The translations under genes and the position numbers were made by a program. The notes beneath the pieces were generated by a model that saw only the letters and a program-made list of their open reading frames with translations, did not search any database and was not told where the DNA came from. From JANXSS01 sp040385645 (GTDB lineage: Bacteria; Pseudomonadota; Gammaproteobacteria; Burkholderiales; Burkholderiaceae_D), in NCBI GenBank assembly GCA_040385645.1, contig JAZKGZ010000010.1, positions 167,168 to 231,167 of the forward strand: a DNA stretch of 64,000 nt. The letters are read 5' to 3'. Positions 18,145 to 25,536 of this stretch are shown piece by piece (position 1 is the first letter of the stretch; the number at the start of each line of letters is the position of its first letter).

Positions 18145-19259
18145 TTTGAAGCACCGAAAGCAGGTGCTGTTACCGGCGCTGATTGCTGTGACACATGCCG
18201 CTGACCGGTATTGCGAGTAACAAGCTTGCCCTCGATTTCGCCTGAAGTGAACAAACCGTTTTGCCGAAAGCTGGACGGGCTTTCAAAACGCAAAGAACCG
18301 TTCTGCGACGCAAGCACGACTGTGGCGGTACCGTTGATCTCAACGATGCCAGCGTAACGCCAGTCTGGGGATGTCTCGGGGTATTTGGGCTGGACTGGCG
18401 CTTGCGGTTTAACGTTAACGTTAGGATTCAATGCGATCGTGCCGTCGAGGTTTTTTACGGTACCGGATGTCGGTGCGCGCGCTGGGACTGTTTTCGGCGG
18501 GACTGTTTGCGGGTTCGAGAAAAACCGCTTGATGGCGAAACCGGCAAGTGTACCGACGACAATCATGATTACGAGGTACAACCACAAAGTTTTGTTGTTT
18601 AAAATGTTTTGGCGACCATCGACCCGACTTTCTGTGCCGGCACCGTCGTAACTCGAATAAAGCGGAAAAATCGTTTTGTTGTAATTTTTATTTTGCACCG
18701 ACGCGCGTGCTTTTATCGTCTGTCGATGCCCTTCCCACATCTCAACGCGATACGTCTTATTTAGCCCAAGACTTTTAATCTTAGTCATACGGAACGACAG
18801 TTCAACGACGATACGCAAAATGCGGTGAAGGTCGGAAATGTCTTGCGCCATCAATACCAAATCAGACGTAATGCCCGTCTTCGAATTGACGTAATGGCGA
18901 TGCTCACGGAAGAAAATCTTATGCTGTTTAAGGAGCGTACAGTCGTTACCCCAGAATTTCCACGCCTCGTCAATACAGACAAGATCGCCGGGTTTGCAAA
19001 ACGTTTCGGCGTCGGTGCCGTGCGGTAGAAAATCTACCTTTTCTACGTCCTCGTTTTTGCAGTGGCGAACGTGACCGAGCTGGTCGAGCGTTAAATGCTT
19101 GTAATGCTCGATGATGTAAGCGCGGATCGCATCGCTATCTATGCCGCTTACGTTGGTGACGACATCACGGCCAGCAGCGACAGCCGGGATGATTACCGAC
19201 ACAACGCATTCATAAGACTTACCGGAGCCGGGTAGCCCAGTGTATGCGTTGATTGGCAT
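18141..19259 (-). CDS. zot: Zot-like inovirus assembly ATPase (pI)
   Basis: A 372-residue zonular occludens toxin family protein that drives phage extrusion at the inner membrane. Walker A GLPGSGKSY lies at residues 8-16, a Walker B-like LVCIDEAWKFWG lies near 92-103, and a single membrane helix (TLWLYLVIMIVVGTLAGF) lies at about 230-247. A proline-rich periplasmic linker and a small C-terminal domain follow. It is located between the pVI-like gene and the secretin gene, the usual order. Confidence 0.95.
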   Translation of the reverse strand: MPINAYTGLPGSGKSYECVVSVIIPAVAAGRDVVTNVSGIDSDAIRAYIIEHYKHLTLDQLGHVRHCKNEDVEKVDFLPHGTDAETFCKPGDLVCIDEAWKFWGNDCTLLKQHKIFFREHRHYVNSKTGITSDLVLMAQDISDLHRILRIVVELSFRMTKIKSLGLNKTYRVEMWEGHRQTIKARASVQNKNYNKTIFPLYSSYDGAGTESRVDGRQNILNNKTLWLYLVIMIVVGTLAGFAIKRFFSNPQTVPPKTVPARAPTSGTVKNLDGTIALNPNVNVKPQAPVQPKYPETSPDWRYAGIVEINGTATVVLASQNGSLRFESPSSFRQNGLFTSGEIEGKLVTRNTGQRHVSQQSAPVTAPAFGASK

Positions 19260-19269
19260 GGCGTTACCG

Positions 19270-19560
19270 TTAACCGATCACAGGAATGCGACGGATCATG
19301 AAACGCAGGATGTAGGCGGCTATCACCAGTGGCAAACCTTGTGCGATGCTGAACGTATCGAGGAAATACCACATACCGGGCGTGATACCGACGAATGCGA
19401 GATTCAAGCTTGCAGCGAAATCGGGCAGCTTCGTCGCAAGGTATGCGATGAAGGCCGACACGATGGCAAACAATGCAGCGAAGACGACAAATTTGACAAC
19501 GACAGTTCGAAGCGCAGCGCCCAAAAATGTGAATAAACCAGATACAAGAATGCCGTACAT
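19270..19560 (-). CDS. DUF2523 inovirus minor coat protein (pVI-like)
   Basis: A 96-residue hydrophobic protein with three predicted membrane helices (about residues 8-40, 45-60 and 70-90), beginning MYGILVSGLFTFLGAALR. Its size, hydrophobicity and position just upstream of zot match the DUF2523/pVI group that caps the virion end with the adsorption protein. It lies 10 bases from zot and 15 bases from the upstream adsorption-protein gene. Confidence 0.85.
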   Translation of the reverse strand: MYGILVSGLFTFLGAALRTVVVKFVVFAALFAIVSAFIAYLATKLPDFAASLNLAFVGITPGMWYFLDTFSIAQGLPLVIAAYILRFMIRRIPVIG

Positions 19561-19575
19561 GCTTAATACCTTTCG

Positions 19576-21030
19576 TTATGCAGCTAGGACAATGAACATC
19601 GCCACGAAGGTGAATGCGAGTAGTCCAGCCGCTTGTAACTGCGGACGCAACGGCTCGATGATTGCGCACTGTGCGTCTAACTGAATGACCTGACCGAACA
19701 CGTTAAAAGAGCCTTTTGGACATTCCGATGTGTGTACCGGAACGATCCAATTTCTAAGCGTTGGAAACAGGTTAAATATTGGGTCGAGGATCGATTCTGC
19801 AGTCGGCGTGTCGAGCGCGGGTTCAACTACGCCAGGGTTCGGGCCGAGATCGACGGTGACATTTACGGTCGGCGAAGGCGTTGGCGTCGGTGTCGTTGTT
19901 GGAGAAGTGGTTTGCCCTGTTTGCGGGGCGTTTGTCGGACTGATTTGTGTCGTGGTCTGAGTAGGTGATTTCGTGGGCGTGAGCAAATCATTGCCAGTCG
20001 GATACAAATTCGGATTTTCGACTTTCCAGTTGTTGACATCGGTTGCTGTGATTGGGTCAGCAGGCGTATACGAAGCACCTTCATACCCGGGTTTCGAAGC
20101 GGCATCAGACCATGCAGTGTTGGCGATATCGGCAACGGTTTGTGGTGAAAGAGGCGCCGACAACGCAGCCGGGCCGAGATCGGTTAGCGCCTCATCGAGC
20201 GTGCCGCGGTTCACAACGTCAGGCGCTTGCGTCAAATCCGGATACTCACGGTAGAACGGCAATATCTGCGTGGTGCCGTTAGACGTCGTGAGCTTCGTGA
20301 CCATATCGCCTTGGCCATTGGTCACCTGAGGGTAAGTTTCCGAATCGACAAACACTGTTGACGAACCTTGCGCAGCTAACTGACCCTGCCGAATCTCGAG
20401 AATGTCGTTGCCTGATGAGATGGGAAATTTGTTTGAGCCTTGCGAATATCTGCCGGTTGCGAACGGAACCAGATCGAACACCGTACCGGTAGTGAGCCAC
20501 CAGGGCGCTTCCCGTGCCTGCAACCCTGGCCCTTTTCCTATCAACCGTGCGTAGGCTTCGCTTTGGGTTTTGGGTAGGGGTAGCGTGAAATAGTTGGGAA
20601 TGTTCCCTGAGCTAATTGACTCTGTATCGGTGATCGATACCGCTTCTACCGGCGCTTGCCCTCTACCCGGTGCTATGGGTTTCTGAATCATCTTATACAC
20701 GCCCCAGGCAATGCCGCCACCTATTGCAGCAACACCAAGACCAATGGCGACAGTTGCCCAAACTGGAGCACCTGCGATTAGAGCAATCGACGTTGCAACA
20801 CCACTTGCTACCGCAGTCGCATCGACGACATTGGCGGTAGCACTCAACGTCTTGGTGATTACTGGATCGTTGGCTGCAAAACCACGCCGGATGAGGCTTT
20901 TTTCGATTGCCCCACCGACGGCGCTGTTTACGTAGCCCGAAAATGGTTTTGCTGCTTGTGCTTGTGCGAACGCCGGACCGTGCACGATTAGGCACAGTGA
21001 GACGAAGAGGCATATTGCGCGATTAACCAT
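19576..21030 (-). CDS. Inovirus adsorption protein (pIII / TspB-like)
   Basis: A 484-residue virion tip protein. It has a signal peptide (residues 1-22, ending AFAQAQA), a glycine/alanine-rich hydrophobic segment at about 75-115, a Thr/Pro/Gln-rich linker near 350-395 (STPT-type repeats), and a C-terminal module with two cysteines (SECPKGSFNVFGQVIQLDAQC) followed by a membrane anchor at the extreme C-terminus. This C-terminal cysteine module is characteristic of Neisseria TspB and its inoviral relatives. The N-terminal region should bind the host receptor. It overlaps the upstream gene by eight bases. Confidence 0.85.
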   Translation of the reverse strand: MVNRAICLFVSLCLIVHGPAFAQAQAAKPFSGYVNSAVGGAIEKSLIRRGFAANDPVITKTLSATANVVDATAVASGVATSIALIAGAPVWATVAIGLGVAAIGGGIAWGVYKMIQKPIAPGRGQAPVEAVSITDTESISSGNIPNYFTLPLPKTQSEAYARLIGKGPGLQAREAPWWLTTGTVFDLVPFATGRYSQGSNKFPISSGNDILEIRQGQLAAQGSSTVFVDSETYPQVTNGQGDMVTKLTTSNGTTQILPFYREYPDLTQAPDVVNRGTLDEALTDLGPAALSAPLSPQTVADIANTAWSDAASKPGYEGASYTPADPITATDVNNWKVENPNLYPTGNDLLTPTKSPTQTTTQISPTNAPQTGQTTSPTTTPTPTPSPTVNVTVDLGPNPGVVEPALDTPTAESILDPIFNLFPTLRNWIVPVHTSECPKGSFNVFGQVIQLDAQCAIIEPLRPQLQAAGLLAFTFVAMFIVLAA

Positions 21031-21799
21031 TGCGAATGATGCTGATTAAATCGCGGGTAAACCGTACAAAAACGATTACAAATGCCAGCGCTGCGCCGAT
21101 CAAAATTATTGCAGAGACGATACCGACAGCGTCTACGGACTGAGCAATCGACGCAAGACCGGAAGAAAGCTGGCCTGTACCTGAACCGCCACCGCCACCA
21201 CCTTCTGAAAACCCGGCAGGGTATCCCTGCATTACCTGCCCTTGCGCATTAAGGAAGCTGTTTGCTGGATCGAACACCTTTTTTTCGCCGATGCCCTGCG
21301 GCAGCGAGTTATCAGGGGTGACCGCCCAGACGTCGCCGAAGTAGTCACGTTGATATGCAACGCCCGATGCCTGCCCTTCGTATTTGCTTCCGTCATGCAA
21401 TGTCGTGAGTAAGTCGCCGCTCGATGTGGTGCAACCGCCAGCTGGTTGAAACTCGCCCCAGGTGTAAGAGCCGCAGGAACTGTATGAACCCGCGCCTGGC
21501 GGTGGAAAACCGTACGGCGACACGGTGCCGCCGGGGTACGAAAATTGCGAAATGAAGTCCTGTGCAAAAGGCGAGTAATTCGCGTACGAATCGTTCACCT
21601 TGGTCGCGTATTGTCGATTCGTCGCGTATAGCTCGACGACAGGTGGAATCTCGTAAGGATCGGCGTAGACAACGCCGTTGTAAGCAACACCAGGGCGTTG
21701 CTCGTAGTAGTCAACTATGGAACGAATTTGGACGAAATTCTGCTCAACAGCCGCCTCGTATTCTTGGTATGTCGAAAAATAATTACCATCTGGACTCAT
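21023..21799 (-). CDS. Inovirus structural protein with C-terminal membrane anchor (unknown)
   Basis: A 258-residue protein without an obvious signal peptide, starting MSPDGNYFSTYQEYEAAV. It is rich in Tyr, Gly and Ser, has a run of glycines at about residues 201-206, and ends in one membrane helix (VGIVSAIILIGAALAFVIVF) with a short basic tail. Its position between the coat genes and the pIII-like gene suggests a minor coat or tip component. It has four cysteines in the middle region. The family is not recognised with certainty. Confidence 0.7.
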   Translation of the reverse strand: MSPDGNYFSTYQEYEAAVEQNFVQIRSIVDYYEQRPGVAYNGVVYADPYEIPPVVELYATNRQYATKVNDSYANYSPFAQDFISQFSYPGGTVSPYGFPPPGAGSYSSCGSYTWGEFQPAGGCTTSSGDLLTTLHDGSKYEGQASGVAYQRDYFGDVWAVTPDNSLPQGIGEKKVFDPANSFLNAQGQVMQGYPAGFSEGGGGGGSGTGQLSSGLASIAQSVDAVGIVSAIILIGAALAFVIVFVRFTRDLISIIRNG

Positions 21800-21811
21800 G
21801 ACCTACCTCTA

Positions 21812-21901
21812 TTAATGATGCATTCCCTGCACGACAGCCCATCCGCAAAGGAGACCCCAGGCGAACATCATCAGTAGCCAGAGTTGAGACGCGGTAACCA
21901 T
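21812..21901 (-). CDS. 29-residue membrane protein (pVII/pIX-like candidate)
   Basis: A very short frame reading MVTASQLWLLMMFAWGLLCG and then WAVVQGMHH. It is a single membrane helix with AAAGGG seven bases before its ATG. Its size and position between the major coat gene and the minor coat genes match the 30-ish residue end-cap proteins pVII and pIX of filamentous phages. It is co-oriented, with 11 bases before the next gene. Confidence 0.7.
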   Translation of the reverse strand: MVTASQLWLLMMFAWGLLCGWAVVQGMHH

Positions 21902-21970
21902 GTGTAAGCCCTTTTAGAACGGGTCGAGCAGCTTTGTGAGCCGCCCTTCCCTGTGGCATCGATGTGAGAA

Positions 21971-22207
21971 TTAACCGCCGCGCATCATGCCGAGGACGAT
22001 CTTTGCACCGCGCCATGCTGTGTAGATCACTGCCAACACGCCGGCGATCGACAAAATGCCAGACACGATGTCGGACGAGGTAAAAGCAGCAGTGATCGGT
22101 GTGAAATCGATCGCAGCTGGTGCGGCTTGAGCCAATGCCAAAACCGGAGCCGAAACAGCTGTTACAGCGACTGCGGACTTAGCCGCAAATTTACGAAGTG
22201 CGTTCAT
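21971..22207 (-). CDS. Inovirus major coat protein (pVIII-like)
   Basis: A 78-residue precursor. The signal peptide ends ALAQA at about residue 28. The mature part has a short amphipathic region, a membrane helix (DIVSGILSIAGVLAVIYTAW) and a basic tail RGAKIVLGMMRGG that would contact the DNA. This layout is the hallmark of filamentous phage major coat proteins. It is expected to be the most strongly expressed gene of the cluster. Confidence 0.92.
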   Translation of the reverse strand: MNALRKFAAKSAVAVTAVSAPVLALAQAAPAAIDFTPITAAFTSSDIVSGILSIAGVLAVIYTAWRGAKIVLGMMRGG

Positions 22208-22270
22208 GATGTTTTCTCTTTCAAATTTGCAGGTATGCGACCTGCGACGTTTTGAGCAATGCGCCCAATT

Positions 22271-22552
22271 TCATAATTTTTTTATGGCATCGAGCACGAC
22301 GCCAACCGATTTGCCGAGCATCCAGCAGAAGACCACTGCGGTGAAACCGATACCGAAAGCTTGAGCAGATGCAGCCGCATCCATGGGCGTCAGTGCGCCA
22401 ACCAACGACGAACCCTGCGCAACATCGAGCGCGTAAATTTCGCGAGTAACCAGCTGATAATGAGTTTCATTTTGTGAGACGCAAGGAGCCTGTGATTCGG
22501 CTACGCCATCGCTGCGAATTTCACATGCGACTACAAGCAATGGCGCTCCCAT
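22271..22552 (-). CDS. Small inovirus membrane protein
   Basis: A 93-residue protein with two cysteines in the N-terminal half (CEIRSDGVAESQAPCVS) and a C-terminal hydrophobic segment (about 65-85, AFGIGFTAVVFCWMLGKSVG). It lies between the ssDNA-binding protein gene and the major coat gene, where other inoviruses encode small virion or membrane proteins. The exact role cannot be assigned. The start is directly downstream of the ssDNA-binding gene stop (2 bases). Confidence 0.7.
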   Translation of the reverse strand: MGAPLLVVACEIRSDGVAESQAPCVSQNETHYQLVTREIYALDVAQGSSLVGALTPMDAAASAQAFGIGFTAVVFCWMLGKSVGVVLDAIKKL

Positions 22553-22554
22553 TT

Positions 22555-22860
22555 TTAAGCAGCGGCCTTTTCAGGTTTGAGCGCCTGAAGTGGCCTGATG
22601 CTTGTAACGACTTTGGTCGTTACCTTGCCGTTGCTCATTTCCTGCATGGCGACCTCGGCGATAAAAGGGAAAGGGTTGTGCTTGATCGTGTCGATCAATG
22701 CGCTGCCCTCGCATTTCAATTCGCTTGTACACACGCCCCAGGACGTTTCGCCCTTGAGTTCTGTATCAACGAAAATCTTTCCGCTGTCGAGGTCTTTACC
22801 GTCGATATTGCCGCGAAAAAGCTTTGCGCCTCTGATGGTGACTTTTGCTAACATTTCCAT
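22555..22860 (-). CDS. Inovirus single-stranded DNA-binding protein (pV-like)
   Basis: A 101-residue protein predicted to be a small beta-rich OB-type fold, beginning MEMLAKVTIRGAKLFRGNID. Position directly after rep, size, and lack of membrane segments fit the pV/DUF1293-like ssDNA-binding proteins that coat the replicated strand before assembly. The assignment is from context and general features more than a clear motif. Confidence 0.7.
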   Translation of the reverse strand: MEMLAKVTIRGAKLFRGNIDGKDLDSGKIFVDTELKGETSWGVCTSELKCEGSALIDTIKHNPFPFIAEVAMQEMSNGKVTTKVVTSIRPLQALKPEKAAA

Positions 22861-22876
22861 GCTGTACCCCTAAAAT

Positions 22877-23911
22877 TCACGCAGGTGCATGTGCGTGATT
22901 CATGCCACCGGCGACAGTGGATTTTTCTAAACGACGCGGCACACCTCGGATGTGCAGCAATTCGTAAAGCGCCTGGTAGTCGTATTTGAGTTCGTGGGCT
23001 AACTGGTGAATCGTTTTGCCGTACGCAGCCGTTAAGTAGTGGGCTAAACGGCTTAGTACGATGGTGCGTTCTTCGACGGCAATTTCACGCTGGTCGGTTT
23101 TAATTTTTGCAGCTATCGAACTCACCAAATGTTCGAGGGCAATGAAGCCACCGGCGAAATACTTTGTCGGGTCGAGCACGATGTCGTGCGGTATGACGCG
23201 ATCACGGTTGCCGAAGCGAATTTCAACCCTTACCCAGTCGCTGTCGGGGTCACCGAGCTGCTTGCCCTTGTCGTAGATGCATAACTCTTTACCGTTGGCT
23301 TTCTTGCCGAGGTATAGCGTACGTCCAGCGCCGTGCGGATTGCGACTGTCGCCGGCCTCGAAATAACGCCTCGAAGGGATACGACCGCCGCAGTTAAAGT
23401 CGCCGGCAAAATACAAGTCGTCGAACTGTTTGACAGTGAAGTCTTCGAGCAAATCGAGCGCGGTATCTGCTCGGGTGATTCGTGCGTCGAGGTCTTGCAT
23501 GGTGGCGAAAACTGCTTGCCAGTCAGTGACGATGCTGCACCCCTGCCCTGACATGTCTACCATCAAGGTATTGCCTGCGGTGTTGCCGCCAGCTGCGACA
23601 ATTGCGATTCTCACCATCTCGCCGCCTACCCAGACCATTACGTCATGGCTGGACTCGTAGCCAAACATGCCTTTATCGGAGGGTATGAAATTGAGGGGTA
23701 AAGAAAACCACATTCGCATATAACGCGAGACATGCTCGATAGCGTTCGAGATCGAGCCATTGGGCAAAAACGTGAACCGTAGGTAGTCCATGATCGCCTG
23801 CGGTCCCTGGTTAGGACTTTCCCCCCGTATTACAGTACGGGGGCGGCCGCCTGCGGCGGCTGCTCGCGCCGCTAACGCGGGCGCTGCGCGGCCTTTGCTG
23901 GCGGCGCTCAT
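22877..23911 (-). CDS. Inovirus replication initiation protein (Rep, pII/RstA-like)
   Basis: A 344-residue rolling-circle replication initiator. The N-terminal region has GESPNQGPQAIMDYLRFTF, a segment shared by many Xanthomonas/Ralstonia-type inoviral Rep proteins. Later blocks include a conserved GxxRRYFEAGDSR region and LYLGKKANGKELCIYDKG, which surround the nicking and DNA-binding region. The start at 23911 is chosen because AAGG lies six bases upstream, whereas ATG 23956 and a long upstream extension (to 24169) have no site and overlap the next gene. It is the first large gene of the minus-strand phage operon. Confidence 0.88.
   Translation of the reverse strand: MSAASKGRAAPALAARAAAAGGRPRTVIRGESPNQGPQAIMDYLRFTFLPNGSISNAIEHVSRYMRMWFSLPLNFIPSDKGMFGYESSHDVMVWVGGEMVRIAIVAAGGNTAGNTLMVDMSGQGCSIVTDWQAVFATMQDLDARITRADTALDLLEDFTVKQFDDLYFAGDFNCGGRIPSRRYFEAGDSRNPHGAGRTLYLGKKANGKELCIYDKGKQLGDPDSDWVRVEIRFGNRDRVIPHDIVLDPTKYFAGGFIALEHLVSSIAAKIKTDQREIAVEERTIVLSRLAHYLTAAYGKTIHQLAHELKYDYQALYELLHIRGVPRRLEKSTVAGGMNHAHAPA
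23822..23844. other. GC-rich hairpin inside rep
   Basis: The sequence CCCCCGTA-TTACAG-TACGGGGG forms an eight-pair stem with a six-base loop, followed by a second G/C-rich stretch (GGCCGCC). It falls within codons near the rep N-terminus. Inoviral plus-strand origins are often hairpins near or inside rep, so this is an origin candidate. Confidence 0.4.
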
Positions 23912-23996
23912 GCAAGCCTTAACGGAAGTTGGAGCCAAAAGAGGCGAGTGGCGCATGCACGCGTAGCGGCTCGACGTTTTGAAACAAGACGAATCT

Positions 23997-24242
23997 TCAT
24001 GCGGGCACCAGTGCGAGGCGCGGGCTGTAGGCCGCTTGGTTCGACGGTGCGTGAATTTTGATATCGGCACAACCGATGGGTAACGCGTCGATAAAGGCCA
24101 CGTCCGCCAGGTCGAAATCGCAGTTTTGGGCGAAATGCTGTGCGCGCTCGAAGGCTGATGCGTAGTCAACAGCGATGACTTTGAGAAACATGGGTTTACG
24201 AGTTGGGTTATAGCAACGAAACCGGTATGTGACCTGGGGCAT
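23997..24242 (-). CDS. Small inovirus early protein, unknown
   Basis: An 81-residue soluble protein reading MPQVTYRFRCYNPTRKPMFL from its start. The start at 24242 is tentative: AAGG lies 11 bases upstream, while an earlier ATG (24281) has none and would overlap the operator region. No family is recognised. It lies between the operator and rep, the position of small regulators or replication helpers in related phages. Confidence 0.55.
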   Translation of the reverse strand: MPQVTYRFRCYNPTRKPMFLKVIAVDYASAFERAQHFAQNCDFDLADVAFIDALPIGCADIKIHAPSNQAAYSPRLALVPA

Positions 24243-24287
24243 ATTCGAGCGAACCTTATTGGGGTGTACTATTAAAGGCATCTAGTC

Positions 24288-24306
24288 ACGGGTCATAACG
24301 ACCCGT
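24288..24306. promoter_or_regulatory. Dyad operator of the inovirus control region
   Basis: ACGGGTC-ATAAC-GACCCGT is a perfect seven-base dyad in the 94-base space between the minus-strand phage operon and the plus-strand HTH gene. A third half-site GACCCGT lies at 24339-24345, immediately after the ATG of the HTH gene. It fits a repressor binding site controlling both directions. Confidence 0.65.
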
Positions 24307-24336
24307 TCCAACACGACAGAAAATATAGGTTCCGCC

Positions 24337-24678
24337 ATGACCCGTCAAGCGAAATTACCGGAAAGCACGATAGAACTGCTAAATGTTGCAAAAGGTGTAG
24401 AAACAGACCAGCACCTAGCATTGAGATTAGGAGCCGAAAGGCCAATCATCAGTAAGTGGAGGCTCCGAAAACACGTAGGAGCGGATTACGCAGTACGTCT
24501 TGCGGAATTGGCAAATGTTGATGTGAAACATGCGCTGGCGTTATGCGCGGCTGAATCGATTCAGAACGTGGATTTAAAAAACCGCGTAATCGCACAGCTA
24601 CAAAAAGGTTTTGTACAAATATCGATGCTTGCCGGGCTTGCAGGGGCAAGTGCTATGGGGCAACTACTTTTTATGTAA
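24337..24678 (+). CDS. Putative inovirus repressor (HTH protein)
   Basis: A 113-residue protein whose N-terminal half has a helix-turn-helix-like pattern (DQHLALRLGAERPIISKWRL at about residues 24-43), as in DUF3693-type phage regulators. A hydrophobic C-terminal tail (ISMLAGLAGASAMGQLLFM) follows. It is the only phage gene on the plus strand and faces the operator, which is the usual arrangement for an RstR-like lysogeny repressor. The assignment is by position and motif. Confidence 0.65.
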   Translation: MTRQAKLPESTIELLNVAKGVETDQHLALRLGAERPIISKWRLRKHVGADYAVRLAELANVDVKHALALCAAESIQNVDLKNRVIAQLQKGFVQISMLAGLAGASAMGQLLFM

Positions 24679-24798
24679 AATTACTTAGGTGTTTTTTATT
24701 TGGGTATGCCGCGCATTAGTTAAAGAGGTGTATTCACCCGCCATGCAACCTATTTCCACAGCCATGAAGTTCTTAAAAACAGAATTGCAAATATTCGG

Positions 24799-25128
24799 TT
24801 AATGCGCCAAATCTAAATGCGCCGGTTGCACCATTGGCTCTATTACCAAGCGCATGCCCAATGCAGCGCAGACACGGCTAATTGTCTCGAACCGTGGCTG
24901 GCTTCCAGGTCGAAGCGCTTTATATAAGGCTTCGCGCGCAATACCAGAATCTTTTGCAACCTGCGACATTCCTCGGGCGCGAGCGATATCACCGATGGCA
25001 GCTGCCAACAACGCCGGGTCGTTTTCTTCGAGAACAGTCGTTAGATATGCCGCCACATCTTCTTCGTTGTTCAGGTATTCAGCCGCATCGAACTCCGAGA
25101 GTTCGGAAATTTTAATTTTCTTGTTCAT
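24799..25128 (-). CDS. HigA-like antitoxin (addiction module antidote)
   Basis: A 109-residue antidote protein of the COG3636 group. The helix-turn-helix MSQVAKDSGIAREALYKALRP lies at about residues 54-74 within a typical LLAAAIGDIARARG context, after an acidic N-terminal part (SELSEFDAAEYLNNEEDVAAYL) that would mask the toxin. It begins two bases after the stop of the toxin gene. The antitoxin is intact while the partner is not. Confidence 0.88.
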   Translation of the reverse strand: MNKKIKISELSEFDAAEYLNNEEDVAAYLTTVLEENDPALLAAAIGDIARARGMSQVAKDSGIAREALYKALRPGSQPRFETISRVCAALGMRLVIEPMVQPAHLDLAH

Positions 25129-25130
25129 AT

Positions 25131-25430
25131 TTAATCCTCAAGAAATTTTGCTAGTGCAATGGCTTGTCGAATATCGGCTTTCTGGGTGGACTTATCACCG
25201 CCATCGAGCATGACGATTATGAATCGCCATGCTGAACGTAATACATGCGCCAGCCTGGCCCGAAATGCTCACGCATTTCGAACACGCTTTCCCCCTACCG
25301 GTTCCACGTCACCCAGGTTACCAAGCTGTACTTTACGCAACCGTTTGACAAGACGTTGTCGGGTTAGCCCATCCTTTAAACCCTTTAGCCAGGTGTCAAA
25401 CTCGTCAAGTTGTTTTAACCTGTAAATCAT
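25131..25430 (-). pseudogene. RelE/HigB-type toxin gene with two compensating frameshifts
   Basis: Reading from ATG 25430 gives MIYRLKQLDEFDTWLKGLKD and continues through RLVKRLRKVQLGNLGDVEPV, a classic COG3657 toxin start. At about 25283-25290 one extra base in a GGGGGAAAGC tract shifts the frame. Skipping it restores VFEMREHFGPGWRMYYVQHG. Near 25219-25223 one base is missing (GATTCATAATC), and correcting it restores IIVMLDGGDKSTQKADIRQA to the expected TAA at 25131. The overall length stays 300 bases. The toxin is therefore inactive, unless the shifts are sequencing errors. Confidence 0.85.
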
Positions 25431-25438
25431 TAACTAAT

Positions 25439-25456
25439 TGTAATCGAACGATTACA
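25439..25456. promoter_or_regulatory. Dyad operator upstream of the toxin-antitoxin pair
   Basis: TGTAATCG-AA-CGATTACA is a perfect eight-base dyad eight bases before the toxin ATG on the minus strand. Toxin-antitoxin operons of this class are autoregulated by antitoxin binding to such palindromes. Confidence 0.7.
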
Positions 25457-25536
25457 TCATGTCAATGATTAGGTGACTGGACTGCCCCCATACCGGTGGC
25501 CTTAAAATCCCCGCGGAGGTCAGCACTACCTAGGCT

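Noticed and set aside
16814..24681. Possible XerCD/dif-type attachment sites (GTTAAATA near 16820; TTATGTAAAAT near 24671)
   Set aside because: The two sequences do not match each other over a full 28-base core, so the phage ends could not be fixed.
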